Assembly (NCBI GenBank): GCA_964019335.1
Contig: OZ025651.1
Location: 868,001 to 932,000, forward strand
Direction: 5' to 3'
Length of the DNA stretch: 64,000 nucleotides
From: Diplonema japonicum
Lineage: Eukaryota; Euglenozoa; Diplonemea; Diplonemida; Diplonemidae
Below are positions 49,848 through 61,698 of this stretch, piece after piece. Position 1 is the first letter of the stretch; every line of letters starts with the position of its first letter. The position numbers were made by a program, and so were the translations under genes. The notes under the pieces were generated by a model. It had not been told where the DNA came from. It worked only from the letters and a program-made list of their open reading frames with translations, and searched no databases.

Positions 49848-50432
49848 ATGCCATGTTCTGCGGACAGGTGGTGGCCTGTCGGGTGTGGGATCAAGTACGG
49901 GTGGCACCTTTCCAACTCCATGAACATCTCTGACAAGAGGGACGTGAATCTTGTGATTCGTGGCATGGCCAGTAGAGGGGTGCAGTCCTTCAAGCATGAG
50001 CAATCCAGGTGGCGGTTATACAAGCCGCATGAGAAGCGGGCACAAACCCCTCCTGCAAAGGGGAGGAGGATCCCTGCCACGCCTGGTAGAAAAAGGGGAA
50101 AGAGATGGACGACAAGCACGCAGACAGAAGCCCCCCCAAGGTCACAAAGAAGGGAGCAAAACGCTGAGAACTTAGTCGACACATGGTTGACAAGCTGCTC
50201 GAGAGACACCAAAAGCCGCTGCTCTACATCCACGTCGCTCAGAAGCAGCACGACAGCGCCCCTCCCCCCGAGACCACCTCCCGCATCTCATGCAGCTTAT
50301 GTCGAAAGACGACGGCAGCAATACCTTGAAAAGTGGAACACCCTGCAGAGATTCAACTGGTCAACTTACATGAGCAAATCGCAGCTTGTCCCCACACCCC
50401 CACCACAAGGGAGTCGCGGGCTACTCGGGTGA
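49848..50432 (+). CDS. Small basic protein, unknown function
   Basis: 194 residues. The N-terminus has WWPVGCGIKYGWHLSNSMN and the middle is rich in R, K, P, S and T, probably disordered. The C-terminus (YVERRRQQYLEKWNTLQRF) is likely helical. No family recognised. The start lies 8 bases after a TAG that follows a T-tract, a good acceptor arrangement. Length and composition fit a basic body or nucleic-acid-associated protein, but nothing decides this. Confidence 0.6.
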   Translation: MPCSADRWWPVGCGIKYGWHLSNSMNISDKRDVNLVIRGMASRGVQSFKHEQSRWRLYKPHEKRAQTPPAKGRRIPATPGRKRGKRWTTSTQTEAPPRSQRREQNAENLVDTWLTSCSRDTKSRCSTSTSLRSSTTAPLPPRPPPASHAAYVERRRQQYLEKWNTLQRFNWSTYMSKSQLVPTPPPQGSRGLLG

Positions 50433-50577
50433 GCGCAAAAATGCAACAATTTGTTCAATACCCCAGTTAAAGAGTTAGTAAAAATTTTTTGTTGTACATT
50501 TACACCTTTTTTTCCCCTTTTTCCCTTCATCTTGTTTGGTATTATTTCGACTATTCTCAAAACGCCCCAACCTTCAC

Positions 50578-50579
50578 AG
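50578..50579 (+). promoter_or_regulatory. Trans-splice acceptor AG for isocitrate lyase
   Basis: A pyrimidine-rich tract (50505-50575) ends in CCTTCACAG. The following 22 bases are an A-rich leader without AG before the ATG. This is the most textbook-like acceptor in the window. Confidence 0.6.
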
Positions 50580-50601
50580 ATAAGCCTACAAAAACAACAA
50601 C

Positions 50602-52419
50602 ATGTCTATGCGTACAGCAGGCCAGAGCATGCGTGCCCTCAAGAGCAGGAGGGGCCGTGCCTTCGGGACGGACGCCGAGGGCGTTGCGCTTGCGGACGAG
50701 TCGAAGCGTGTGCAGGAGTGGTTCGGGCAGGAGAGGTTCAAGAAGACGGTGAGGACGTGGTCTTCGGACGACGTTGCGAAGCTGAGGGGGTCGTTCCCCG
50801 ACACGAAGCAGCGCTACCACCTTGCCGACGAGTCGGCGGCGAAGGCGTACAAGCTGTTCCAGAAGAACTGGGACACGAACAAGGCGTCGTGGACCTTCGG
50901 GTGCACGGACCCTGTGCAGGTGGTGCAGATGTGCAAGTACCTGGAGACGATCTACGTGTCTGGGTGGCAGTCGTCGTCGACGTGCTCGACCACGAACGAG
51001 CCCGGTCCGGACCTCGCGGACTACCCCATGGACACGGTGCCCACGAAGGTGGACCAGCTCTTCCGTGCGCAGATGTTCCACGACAGGAAGCAGACCCTGA
51101 CCAGGTCGCAGATGACGCAGGAGGAGAGGGAGGCGACACCGCCGTGCGACTACTTCACCCCCATCATCGCGGACGGCGACACGGGGCACGGTGGGATCAG
51201 CGCCCTCATGAAGCTTGTGAAGCTGTTCGTGGAGGCGGGAGCCGCCGGTGTGCACATTGAGGACCAGAAGGCCGGTACGAAGAAGTGCGGGCACATGGGT
51301 GGGAAGGTGCTCGTCTCGACGCAGGAGCACGTGGAGAGGTTGAAGGCTGCTCGTCTGCAGTGCGACATCATGGGGACACGCACGCTGATCGTCGGGCGCA
51401 CGGACGCCGAGTCCGCGCAGTACCTCGACAACAACATCGACCCCCGCGACCACCCCTTCATCATGGGGACCAGGAACAAGGACATCCCGAACCTCGTGGA
51501 CGACCTGAGGAGGATGGAGCAGGCGAAGCTGTCCCCGCAGGAGATGATGGAGCAGCAGACCAAGTGGGGAGAGAAGGCGAACGTGATGACCTTCGGTGAG
51601 GCGGTGACGGGGGAGATCCAGAACCTTTCGAAGACGGAAGCCTCGAAGAAGGACGCCCTCGACACCTGGAACAAGAACTACATGGAACTGTCGCACGTGG
51701 AGTCGCGTGAGCTTGCAAAGGACCTTGGTGTGGAGCTGTACTGGTCGTGGTACAAGCCCAGGACCAGGGAGGGGTACTACCGTGTGCTGAGCGGGATGGA
51801 CTTCTGCATCCAGAGGGCGAAGGCCTTCGCCCCGCATGCCGACCTGCTGTGGATGGAGACGGACACCCCGAACGTGGAGCAGGCGAAGCAGTTCGCTGAC
51901 GGGATCCACGCGAAGTACCCGAACCAGTTCCTTGCGTACAACCTGTCGCCGTCCTTCAACTGGGACGTGGCGGGGCTCAGCGACGAGGAGATGGGCAGCT
52001 TCACCAGGGACATCGGTAAGCTCGGGTTCGTGTGGCAGTTCTGCACCCTTGCGGGTCTGCACAGCAACGCACTCATGGTGGACACCTTCACCAAGGACTA
52101 CGCCCAGAGGGGTATGAGGGCCTACGTGGAGAAGATCCAGAGGAAGGAGAGGGAGTACGACGTCGAGACCCTCACCCACCAGAAGTGGAGCGGTGCCCTC
52201 GTCGTCGACTACCAGTCGGGGCTTGTCAACACCCTCTCCTCCACTGGCATCATGTCCAAGGGTGTCACTGAGGACCAGTTCAAGGCTACCAAGAAGGAGG
52301 CTCACGCCGAAGTCGGCTCCGAGGCCCCTGAGAGGCCCAAGAAGTTCAGGTCCAGCCTTGAGGAGCCCCGTACTCCCGACTTCGTTTACGATGACGCCGA
52401 TGACGCGAAGAAGAACTGA
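50602..52419 (+). CDS. ICL: Isocitrate lyase
   Basis: 605 residues, longer than bacterial (about 430) and most eukaryotic (about 550) enzymes. The active-site loop [11 protein letters not shown] (catalytic Cys229), the DGDTGHGG metal-binding stretch upstream, VGRTDAESA and [10 protein letters not shown] are all present. The enzyme cleaves isocitrate to succinate and glyoxylate; with malate synthase it runs the glyoxylate bypass for growth on acetate or lipid. No C-terminal SKL-type peroxisomal signal is seen (ends DDAKKN). No strong N-terminal targeting peptide is evident, although the first ~30 residues are basic. Codons end almost only in C or G, far more than neighbours, so high expression is likely. 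Confidence 0.97.
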   Translation: MSMRTAGQSMRALKSRRGRAFGTDAEGVALADESKRVQEWFGQERFKKTVRTWSSDDVAKLRGSFPDTKQRYHLADESAAKAYKLFQKNWDTNKASWTFGCTDPVQVVQMCKYLETIYVSGWQSSSTCSTTNEPGPDLADYPMDTVPTKVDQLFRAQMFHDRKQTLTRSQMTQEEREATPPCDYFTPIIADGDTGHGGISALMKLVKLFVEAGAAGVHIEDQKAGTKKCGHMGGKVLVSTQEHVERLKAARLQCDIMGTRTLIVGRTDAESAQYLDNNIDPRDHPFIMGTRNKDIPNLVDDLRRMEQAKLSPQEMMEQQTKWGEKANVMTFGEAVTGEIQNLSKTEASKKDALDTWNKNYMELSHVESRELAKDLGVELYWSWYKPRTREGYYRVLSGMDFCIQRAKAFAPHADLLWMETDTPNVEQAKQFADGIHAKYPNQFLAYNLSPSFNWDVAGLSDEEMGSFTRDIGKLGFVWQFCTLAGLHSNALMVDTFTKDYAQRGMRAYVEKIQRKEREYDVETLTHQKWSGALVVDYQSGLVNTLSSTGIMSKGVTEDQFKATKKEAHAEVGSEAPERPKKFRSSLEEPRTPDFVYDDADDAKKN

Positions 52420-53424
52420 TGAAAAGATGGATAAAAAAGAAATCTTGTTTTCAGGGTGCGAAAAACTAGAAACCATTGTTATTTAAAAGAGCTTGAATGC
52501 GTTGACCAATCTTTCTTCCATTATTCAAAGGCAACCTAAACAGTGTAATTTCTATTTATTCTTTTTTGATCAAACTATTTTCTCTTCATTTTTGTTTTGT
52601 TTGCACCCGCCCTCCATAGTTTTTTTATCGTCTCATTTTTTTTTCTTTTCGCGAGTGGAAGATGTTTTTAAAGTTATGTACCCTCCGTATGAATGAAGAA
52701 AATGGAGGGGAGGTGTTGAAATGGAGAGAGAGAAAAAAAAAGTTTGCAAAAAGGAGAAAAGAGAATTATTTTTGTAAAGGTGTCTATGGGAAATAGAGAA
52801 AAAAAAAGTTTTCTTTTTATTTCTCTTTTTTTCTTTCTTTTTGTATTTTTATTACAGCAGAAAAGTGAGCATCACCCTCTCCCCCTGCACACTGAAAAAA
52901 AATTATCGAATTTTTATTAAAGCGCGAAATAAAAAATATGTTTTCCGAGTTTCTTTTTTTCCCCATTTCTTTTTTCTTTTTTTCCTTCACACAAAAGGCG
53001 AAAAAGAAAAAAGGAAACGGGGGAAAAAAAAAACATGTTCCAAAAAAAAAAAAAAAAAAAATACATACCCCCACCACCCCCCATCCCCAATTTCCTTGAT
53101 TATTTCTTTATTTCTTTTGCTGCGGGTGTAACATGTTGTCATTCTTCTTTTCCCCCTTCCCTTCCTTTTATTCTCGATGGTCTATTAGGCTGTTACTTTT
53201 AAAAAAAAAAAAAAAAAAAAAAAAGCGATCCAATTTCTTCTTTTTTTGTTTTTTACTTCCCCTCTTCTCTTTCTCCCTCTCCCTCTCCCTCTCCTTAGGA
53301 ATTTTCTTCTTCTTTTTTTTCGTTTTTTTTTTTTTTTTTTCAAGGTTTATTTTTTTTTAATGCCCTTTCCTTTTGCGATGTCTAACAACATTTACAAGAA
53401 AAAGAGGGGAGGGTGGGGGAGAGA
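52420..53424. other. 1-kb low-complexity spacer
   Basis: No gene. A short 3' UTR-like part after the isocitrate lyase stop is followed by T- and A-rich runs (A20 near 53042, A24 near 53201, CTCCCT repeats near 53270), then a purine-rich leader into the ATG at 53425. Confidence 0.7.
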
Positions 53425-56400
53425 ATGGAGGAAACCCCGATAGAACACCACACCGGGGGATTTGGGATACGCCCCATCGCGAACCTGAAGGCAGATGTGA
53501 AGAAGACAAGGCAGAAAACAGTGCCAGCCGCAAAGCCAGAGGTTCTGAAAAGACTGTGGGATAATCGGGGAGACAGCCCGTACAGCACCGGTTCTCTTTT
53601 CCACACGTGTTACACCGCAATATGCAGCACTAAGGCATCATATGCTGAGTCATGGAACATGCAGTTCCAGGACCTCTTAGACATGGAGTGCCCAGATGTT
53701 GAAGCTCTCACTACTAAGAAGGCTCAGGTGCTTAAACTACACTCGGATTTTCTGGAATCAACACGGCCAACGGCCATTCAGATCGTGAAGGAGCTCTCGA
53801 TGGACGACTCTCACCGAAGTATTCCCTCCGCTGGCCTCAGTGAACCCATCTACAAGAAGAACAGTGCTGTCTTTCAAGTCTGGCCGAGCATCCCTGATGC
53901 AAAGCGTCTCGTTCGCTCGCTTGAGACCGTCACGTCCTGCCGTGTACGTGGCCTTACCGCACCCCTCGTTGCGATATTTATATACCGTGGGCATCCTGTA
54001 ACCATCACAGCCTGTATTAAGGTTAAGCATACCGGTGATGGAAGCCTCTCCATGGAACCCACAGAGGCTGAGAAGAAGCTCCTTCGTCGGCTGTGCAAGG
54101 AAGCCAACGTCTCGTCAGATACTCTCGACGACACCCACATCACGCACAGCAAAGACGGCAGGCTGTACCTCACCGACGTGGAATCCTTGGTCCCATTGTG
54201 CAATGTGTTGGGTTCTGTGACCGTTCGGTTGCGGCCTGAGATGATTCAAAGGTTTGGAGAGGTTGCGGTGAAGGACCTTGGAGAGCTCACGGAGTTCACG
54301 TCTGAGATGCAGAATGTATATAAACAATGCTTGCAGCAGGCGGTCGACGTGTGGCTTCAAGGGGAGCTGAGTTGTGACACCTTAGTAGCAACACTGCACG
54401 CGCACGGCGTTAACCTGGCGATGCTGGGCCAGGTCATGTCTCTGGTGAAAGACAACATTCCTGCGCTCCGTGTTGCGATGACTGAGGTAGTTGCCAGGGT
54501 GTGCACAACACTGCTGCGTGTGGAGATGCGAAGCACGAAAAGCAGGGACATCGATGTATTCCTAATCAGTGCTTCCAGGATGCTCGGTGCGGTGCTAGCC
54601 GACACCCACCAGTATTGGGAGGCCCTTCTAAACCCTATCAGTGAAGAGCTCTATCCCTGCGAGGAGCGTGTCCCCCTCACTCTGGCCAGCGTCGACAAGC
54701 AAACCTTGTTCCGCAGGATATGCCGTCTATCCTACTTGGTCTTCAAGAACGGCAGTGTGGTGGACTTAAAGGAGAAGAAACATGTTAGGTTAACGGCCAT
54801 CTCGCCAGTACAGCAGCTTGTCCTCGAAGGCAATTTTGAGGCAGCAAAGAACTGGCTCCATAACCAGACTACCTTCGACCAGAAGCTGCATGCTGGCGAG
54901 GTGTTGAACACGATGGGCCAGACCGATCCGGCACGCGAAATACTGACGCAGACGCTGCCCGTTGGCGGGATTCGACAAGACAAAATAGAGCTTGTCGAAG
55001 TGCTTCTTAAGCTGGTAACGGTGGTGAAAGGAGATGAAAGAAGCCAACGGCTGTCGGAAGTTGAGGCGGCTCTGCGGGGAGAGGGCAGCATTTTCGCGAA
55101 GGCGTTGCTGAGAAACTGCATAGTATGGAAGCTGAAACACTTGTTCGAAGACGGTGCGAACGAGGAGAAACTGGAGGAAGCACGGAGCCTCGTGCGGCAA
55201 GCCTCGGAGCAGTGTCACCTGCTCGACGAGCAGGTAGCGTTGAAGCAATTTGTGGATCCGATTCTTTTGTACGCCACGGCCTTGCTGCGTCACGGCGACA
55301 AGTCGGGTGCCTTGAAGAGGTTCAAGCAGATTCGGGACTGTCACGCTCGAGCACACGTGAGCCCACACCCCGACACAGCATACTTCACGTGCGAGGTGGG
55401 TTCCATAGAAGCCCAGCAAGGCTATGCTGTTGCAGCAGAGCGCAGCTTTCGCAACGCCGTGCAGCTAATGTCCAACGCAATGGGCCCGAAACACGTTGCC
55501 ACAGCCGACATGATGGCCAAGCTCAGCGAGTTTTACGTATCGGCAGACGACAAAGAGAAGCTCCCCCTTGCGGTTAAGCTATCCACTGAGGCCGTTGCCA
55601 TTGTAAAGGCGGCAATGCCATCCCACATCAAGGTCTGCATGATGCTCCAGAACCTTGCGTACTTGCACTCCCTGAAGCTGGACTACTCCACAGCCGAGGA
55701 GCTCACCGTCGAGGCTATACACCTCGCCGTGTCTTTGCTAGGCACCACCCACCCTGACGTCGTCCGCCTCAAGAAGTTCCTCGTTTCCTTGCGAATCAAA
55801 CGGCGCACCAATGCCTTGGCGGTTATCAACAAGAGTTGTAGGGCCTTCCTCTGGAGGCTCCGGGAGATCAGGAGGCAGCGCAAGCGCAACAAGAATGCAG
55901 AGTCGCCAAAAACTCTGGAAACTAAATCGCGTGATGAAAACGTGGCGTCGGGAGAAGCCAACGACAACACGGAGCCAGAAGTTAACCAAACCAAGGCGGA
56001 TAATGAAGCTAAAGAAGAGGAGGAGCAGAAAACTGAACCAGAACCAGAACAAAAAACAGAAGCCGAAACGGCCGCCAGAGAAGAAGAGGAGCAAAAATCA
56101 AAGTTGGAAAAAGAACGAAACGCCGAGTTCAAAAGTAAAGCAAAAGAAGAAGAGGAACGGAAGCTAAGGGCAGAGGAGAAGGAGAAAGAGGATGCCGTTT
56201 TAAAAGAGAAGAACGCCGAGGAAAAGACCATGGAAGAGGCTAAAGCTGCAACTAAAATCCAGTCGCTACAGAGGGGTAAGGCGGCGAGGAAAGACGTTGC
56301 GCTTAAGAAACAGAATATTGCCCTTGAGAAACAGGAAGCAGAGACGAGACAAACACAGAAAGAACAGGACTCGGCCACGAAGATACAAGCACTACAGAGA

Positions 56401-59400
56401 GGCAGGCATGCAAGGAAGGAGGTAGATGTTAAACGACAGGAACTAGACGCGAGAAAAGCAGAAGAAGCAAAAAGCCAACAGAAGGCAAAGGAAGATGCTG
56501 CTGCCACGAAGATACAGTCACTGCAAAGGGGCAAGCAGGCTAGGAAAGAGGTGTCTCAGAAGGCAGCTGCTAAAGAGGCAGAACAACAGCAGCGAGAGGC
56601 TGACCAAAAGGCACGGGGGGACACTGCAGCCACAAAGATACAATCCATGCAACGTGGGAAACAGGCCAGGAAGGAGGTGTCCCGGAAGAGAAACGAACAA
56701 GCAGCTACCATCAAAGCCGAGCAGTTGCGTCAGGAGGAGGAAAACTGCGCTGCTGCTGCTACAAAAATACAATCCATGCAACGTGGCAGGCAGGCCAGGA
56801 AGAAGGTTGCAGGGATGAAGAAAGACAAGGAAGAAACAGCAGCAGAGGAGGCAAAAAGGAAAGAAGAGGCGGAAAAAGCAGCCGAGAAAAAGAGAGAAGA
56901 AGCAGCGAGGCAAGAGAATGAAGCCGGCGAGGAAGAACAATCCGCAGCTACGAAGATACAATCCCTGCAGAGAGGTAGAGAGGCTAGGAAGGAATTCGCC
57001 GCTAAGAAAGAAGAGGCTGCAAGAAAACAAGCACAACAGGAGAACCAGGCAGCGATTAAAATCCAGTCCGCGCAACGTGGCAGGCAGGCCAGGAATGTGG
57101 CCGCGCAGAAAAGAAGTGACAAAGCAGCCGCAAATGCAGAAGCCAATCAGTTGCAAAAGGAAAAAGAGTGCAGTGCTGCCACGAAGCTACAATCGCTGCA
57201 ACGCGGAAGGCAAGCAAGGAAGGAGGTGTCCCAAAAGAAAAGCAACATGACAGCTGCAGAGAATGCCAAGAAACAGCAACAAAAAGAAGAAGAAGAAGAA
57301 CAGATCAAGGCAGCTACAAAGATCCAGTCGCTGCAGCGCGGCAGACATGCAAGGAAAGAGGTCACAGGAATGAAGCAAGCTGAAACCGACACAGAAAATG
57401 CAAAGAAGGCAGAGCGCTCTGCTGAAGAAGACCGCGCAGCGACCAAGATACAGTCCTTACAGAGAGGCAAGATAGCTAGGAAAGAGGTTGGTAAGAAGAA
57501 AGATCTTGCAGCAGCTGACAAACGAGCCGCGGACGAAGCTAAAACCGCAAAAGAGGAAGAACAGAAAACACGAGAGGCTCAAGCAGCCACGAAAATACAA
57601 TCAATGCAACGGGGCCAGAAGACTAGAAGAGAATTGTCACAAAAGAAAACAGCCGCAGCAGAAGAGGAAGTTAAACGACAGAAGCATGAAGATGCTGCGG
57701 CCACGAAGATACAGTCACTGCAAAGAGGCAAGCAGGCTAGGAAAGAAGCGTCTCAGAAAGCAGCTGCTAAAGAGGCAGAACGACAGCAGCGAGAGGCGGA
57801 CCAAAGAGCGAACGAAGCTGCGGCCACAAAAATACAATCCATGCAGCGTGGGAGGCAAGCCAGGAAGGAGGTGGAAAAGTTGAAGCAGAGCAAAGCCGAG
57901 CGAGCCGAGCCTTCTGCGAGCGTCAAAACCGGAGAAGGGGAAGAAGAGGGAACCGACGAAGTTGCCGAAGAGAAAGCAGCCACCAAGATTCAATCCCTGC
58001 AGCGAGGCCGGCAGGCAAGGCGAAAGGTTGCCCAGAAGAAGAACGAAATGGCAGCAGCCACAATGCAAGCAAATGAAACTGACACCAAGGCAGCCACGAA
58101 GATCCAGTCCTTGCAACGGGGCAGGCTAGCACGGAAGGAAGCCTCTATCAAGAAGTCCGAGAAGGAAGCCTCCCAAAAGCAGAGAGCTGACGAGCAGAAG
58201 GAGAAAGAAAGCAGTGCAGCCACGAAGATCCAGTCCCTTCAACGAGGCAAGCAGGCACGGAAAGAAGCCTCTATCAAGAAGTCCGAGAAAGAAGCTTCCC
58301 AACAACGAGCTGACGAACAGAAGACGAAAGAAAGCAGTGCAGCCACGAAGATCCAATCTCTCCAACGAGGAAAGCAAGCTAGGAAAGAAGCCTCTACCAA
58401 GAAGCAGGCTATTGCAAAACAAAACGAGAAGGAGAACAAGGCTGCGGCACAGATACAAGCCCTGCAGAGGGGCAAACAAGCACGGAAAGAAGCAACGCAG
58501 AGAAAGGAGGACAAGAAAGCTCGGGACATGGCCAAAGGAAAAGTAAATGAGGAAAGTGCGGCAACGAAGATTCAGTCCCTGCAACGAGGCAGGCACGCCA
58601 GGAAAGAAGCTGCTACCAAGGCCGCCCTCAGAAAGACTGAGAAGCAGCTGGAACAGCAGGAAAAGGCAAGCGAAACAATGGCTCTGGAAAAGAAAAACCA
58701 AGACGAAGCGGCCCTGAAGATCCAAGCCATGCAGCGGGGGCGGGCTGCGAAGAAGGAAGCCAACAACAGGCGGACACTCCGCGAGATGGACGAAAAGAAC
58801 AGTGCAACAGCAGCCACAAAAATCCAATCCGTTCACAGAGGCAGGCAAGCCAGGAAACAGGCTGAGGGAATGCGAAACAAGATGGAAGGGGCTCAATACC
58901 ACGACGATGATGAGTACATCACCGAAGGGGACAAAGCCTCAAGGAAGCTAGCAAGGCAGAGGCAAGCTGCTCCTTTGGAGAAACGGAAGGCGCGAAGGGC
59001 TCAAGACACAGCACGGAAGCCTCGAAAGAAGGACATCATCAGTGAAGCCTTGGAAGTGGAGGAGTACCAAGAGAGGCGCCTAGTCAAGCAAGACACCATG
59101 CATGCACTGCGGCAAATCTTGAAGCAAAGAGCCTTGGAGCAGTGCGGGATATCCCTTGTGGAGCTGCAGAGGAACGAGGTATGCGATAACCCACACCCTC
59201 ATATTGTAGTATGCGCATCGTGCACACCGCACACGCGTCGAAAAGGAGGAGCAAAACACCCTTCGGCACCTGTTCATCCGTGAGGTATCTGCCTTCTCTC
59301 GATGTTGCACCACCCAACACCACCCAACAGACTAACGTCGTGCTCGCGCAGTGTTTGCGCAAAGTGGTGCGGCATGAGGACGTGCTTCGTGCACAATGGG

Positions 59401-60457
59401 TGAAGCAGCAAACACAGGAGTTCGTAGGGTACGTGTTTTTCCCCCTTCTTTTTTTTAACACCACCCTCACCCTCAGGCTGACACAACGGGTTAAAAAGCA
59501 GCATTGGCTGCTCATGTTGAGCAGCAGGATAGCGGCCGTTCAGGCTGGTCAAGAAAGGTACCAAATATTAACGAAATAAAACAAAACAAAACAAAAAGGT
59601 CATACGCCGTGATAGGCGAGGCACAGGAGAGAGAAGCGATCCTGGACGAGGAGTTACATGCATGGTCTTGGGTTGCCGAAGGGACGAAATCAGGGCTGAC
59701 CGACGGGCTGCAGTTGGACGAGCTCAGAGTATGGTTCCCCCCCCCCCCCCCTCCCCCCCGTCACTTTTCCCAGGGCCGGAACAGCCTGTTTTCGGTGTGG
59801 TCGAGAATGCACTTCGGCATACGGTGGAAAGAGATCGAAGGTTTCAAGAAGTTCGTGGTGGGTAAGAGGCTCAGCCCGTCGCCGCCTGCAGAGACGAGTA
59901 CCCTATCTCCAACTAAACGGGGGCGGGGAGCGTTGCAAAGCTCGCCGCTTAACAAGAAGCTCAAGAAGCGGAAGAAGAACAGGTCGCCATCTCCCTTGGA
60001 GCTCGAGGCTGTCACAAGGCCGGAATGCTTCGAGTTGACGCAGCCCAGGTTTGGGGTGACACTCATGGAGACGGACGACAAGCTTCCCCTTGACCATCTC
60101 AACCAGTACGAGGCACAGGCTCTGCAGTTCCACCGTATGCTTCTCCGCAACCAGAAGCTTCTCCACAAGCGACGCGACCCGGAAAATCAAGAAGCACATG
60201 TTCCTGTTCACCCTGCGCACCCATCTCAGGGCACCACCCGGCCCATGGGCAAGGCCCTCATGCGGACACGTGAACAGGGCTGGGATGGAAAGTTTGGCAA
60301 TGGGTACGATGAAAGAGAGAGCATGGCCAACACGACACAAAGCAAGACACAACGGCAGAGAAAGCAAATCAAGGACGGCCCGCTGTGCAAACTGGGAGTC
60401 TATACACTTCATCGCCCTGTTCCAGCTTACAGGGTCAAACCCAATGCCACGTACTGA
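53425..60457 (+). CDS. CLU-like/TPR protein with 21 IQ motifs (six exons)
   Basis: Exons 53425-59178, 59210-59284, 59331-59428, 59477-59557, 59599-59728 and 59774-60457 join to about 2273 residues. The first ATG in the frame is 53425. Residues ~150-275 are CLU-like (IYRGHPVTITACIKV, DGRLYLTDVESLVPL). Residues ~460-790 hold TPR/kinesin-light-chain-like helices. Then comes an E/K-rich stretch. Between ~940 and ~1812 are 21 near-perfect IQ motifs of the form AATKIQSLQRGKQARK spaced by charged helices. IQ motifs bind calmodulin or myosin-type light chains, so the protein could be a long calmodulin-loaded rod in the cytoskeleton or flagellum. The C-terminal ~450 residues come partly from the small exons and are not recognised. 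Every intron lies in the last 1.3 kb. The second exon may begin at 59246 instead of 59210. Confidence 0.82.
59179..59209 (+). other. Intron 1 of the IQ gene (31 bases; alternative end 59245)
   Basis: Starts GTATGC and ends TTGTAG. The exon that follows reads VEKEEQNTLRHLFIRE. The acceptor AG at 59244-59245 also keeps frame and would make the intron 67 bases. Confidence 0.6.
59285..59330 (+). other. Intron 2 of the IQ gene (46 bases)
   Basis: Starts GTATCT, ends CCAACAG, phase 0, between LFIRE and TNVVLAQCL. Confidence 0.8.
59429..59476 (+). other. Intron 3 of the IQ gene (48 bases)
   Basis: Starts GTACGTG, has an internal pyrimidine tract, ends CCCTCAG. It is a multiple of three and open, so it would be easy to miss; its retained translation (FFPLLFF) is unlike the protein. 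Confidence 0.75.
59558..59598 (+). other. Intron 4 of the IQ gene (41 bases)
   Basis: Starts GTACCA, is A-rich with in-frame TAA, ends AAAAAG. Removal joins AG|G and moves to the frame that stays open to 60457. Confidence 0.8.
59729..59773 (+). other. Intron 5 of the IQ gene (45 bases)
   Basis: Starts GTATGG, contains C-runs, ends TTCCCAG, phase 0. Retained it would only add a run of prolines. Confidence 0.8.
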
Positions 60458-60825
60458 TGGGGGGAAGATTTTTGGAAGAGAAAAGAAGAAAAGGAAAGCG
60501 TTTCTGCGCTGTTGTTCATTTTATAGTTTTCTTTCTCTTCTTAGTTGTTTGTTTGTTTGTTTGCTGTTGCCAAGGGGATGATTTTACCATTTTCCCTGCT
60601 GCATCTTCTCTCTCTTTCTTCTTCCCCTTTCTTTTTTCTTGATGGATTGTTGCTTTTCTTTCTTTCTTCTTAGTTTTCCCTCTTGTTACAGCCATCTTTA
60701 CAGACGGCTTTCCGAATCGGCCTCCGTTTTATTTTTTTTTCTCCCCCCTCTTTTATATTCTTTTTTTGATCCTTTAAAAATACACGGCGACAGTGAGTTT
60801 AACAAAAAAAAAATTAAAAAAAGCC
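60458..60825. other. Spacer
   Basis: No gene. Pyrimidine-rich DNA (60520-60770) is followed by an A-rich leader and AG at 60822-60823, three bases before the next ATG. Confidence 0.6.
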
Positions 60826-61698
60826 ATGCAAAACCTAGTAAGATGGGAGGAGGTGTCTCGAGAAGCAGTAGAGTCCATGGAAAAGGGCTGCAGGGCATGG
60901 ACAGCAAGCGCCTTTGTAGACGACATCCCTCCCGTGCCGTCAGCGCGTGTGGAAAAGCTAGAGGAGAAGGAGGAGGAGGGGAGAACACGCATAGTACGCA
61001 ACTGGAAATTCATCCTAGAGTGCCTGGTGATGGAGGGCACACCGGCAGCACTGGGGCGGGGAGACGAACTAGAAAACTACATCGAAGCAGAAGCACGATG
61101 GAGGCAGAAAACCCAACGAGAGCAACGAGCAGCCCACGCAACGGTGTGGAGTCTATTCTGCAAGGAGAGTATTAAAACACTAGTCAGCGAGGAATCTCGC
61201 CACAGGGACACCATTCAGAAAACCTACAAGGAAGTGAAACGGCAAGTCCATGAAGGGTACCAACCGAGGAGATTAGAGAAAGAATCTCTTAAGTCTCTTA
61301 AAAAGCCTGTTCGTGGGAAGCGGCTGGCGTCTCTTTGCAGCACGCTGTCCCCATCTGACCACTACCACCACAGGGAGCGCCACGTTATTCTCCGAATTCT
61401 GCGAGAGCACCGTGTCCTGCACAGCCAAGCGATGTCCTGCCCGACAGACAGCGGCAACTTCATCCCGCGTCCCCCCTCCGTGCCGAATACCTTCTCGGTG
61501 CCTCCTTCGCCTCCTCCACCTGAATTCCCTCTAAGGGCACAGGCGCTCGATCGTGAAGAACAGTTTAACAGAAAACTTATTTCGAAGCAACTTGATTGTG
61601 CCACAAGGGACCTCGCCTCTGCATCCGCGTACCTTTCCTGCAAAGCGGTGGTGCCGGGGAGGGGAATGGAGTATTTATCCTCGCTGATGAGTCACTGA
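60826..61698 (+). CDS. Charged helical protein, unknown function
   Basis: 290 residues from the ATG at 60826. It is rich in E, K and R and mostly helical (VEKLEEKEEEGRTRIV, EARWRQKTQREQRAAHATV). A basic middle (KKPVRGKRLASL) is followed by a proline-rich stretch (PPSPPPPEFP) and a final helix. No signal peptide, membrane segment or known domain. The composition is like that of many flagellar or cytoskeletal proteins of protists. A more upstream start would need a GTG codon. Confidence 0.7.
   Translation: MQNLVRWEEVSREAVESMEKGCRAWTASAFVDDIPPVPSARVEKLEEKEEEGRTRIVRNWKFILECLVMEGTPAALGRGDELENYIEAEARWRQKTQREQRAAHATVWSLFCKESIKTLVSEESRHRDTIQKTYKEVKRQVHEGYQPRRLEKESLKSLKKPVRGKRLASLCSTLSPSDHYHHRERHVILRILREHRVLHSQAMSCPTDSGNFIPRPPSVPNTFSVPPSPPPPEFPLRAQALDREEQFNRKLISKQLDCATRDLASASAYLSCKAVVPGRGMEYLSSLMSH

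Noticed and set aside
50557-52476. 639-codon open frame on the minus strand
   Set aside because: It is antisense to isocitrate lyase and open only because that gene uses C/G third positions; its residues are H/L/R/V-biased and match no family.
59504-60457. A separate gene starting at 59504
   Set aside because: Its first residues cover exon and intron sequence of the IQ gene; splicing at 59558-59598 and 59729-59773 makes it that gene's last exons.
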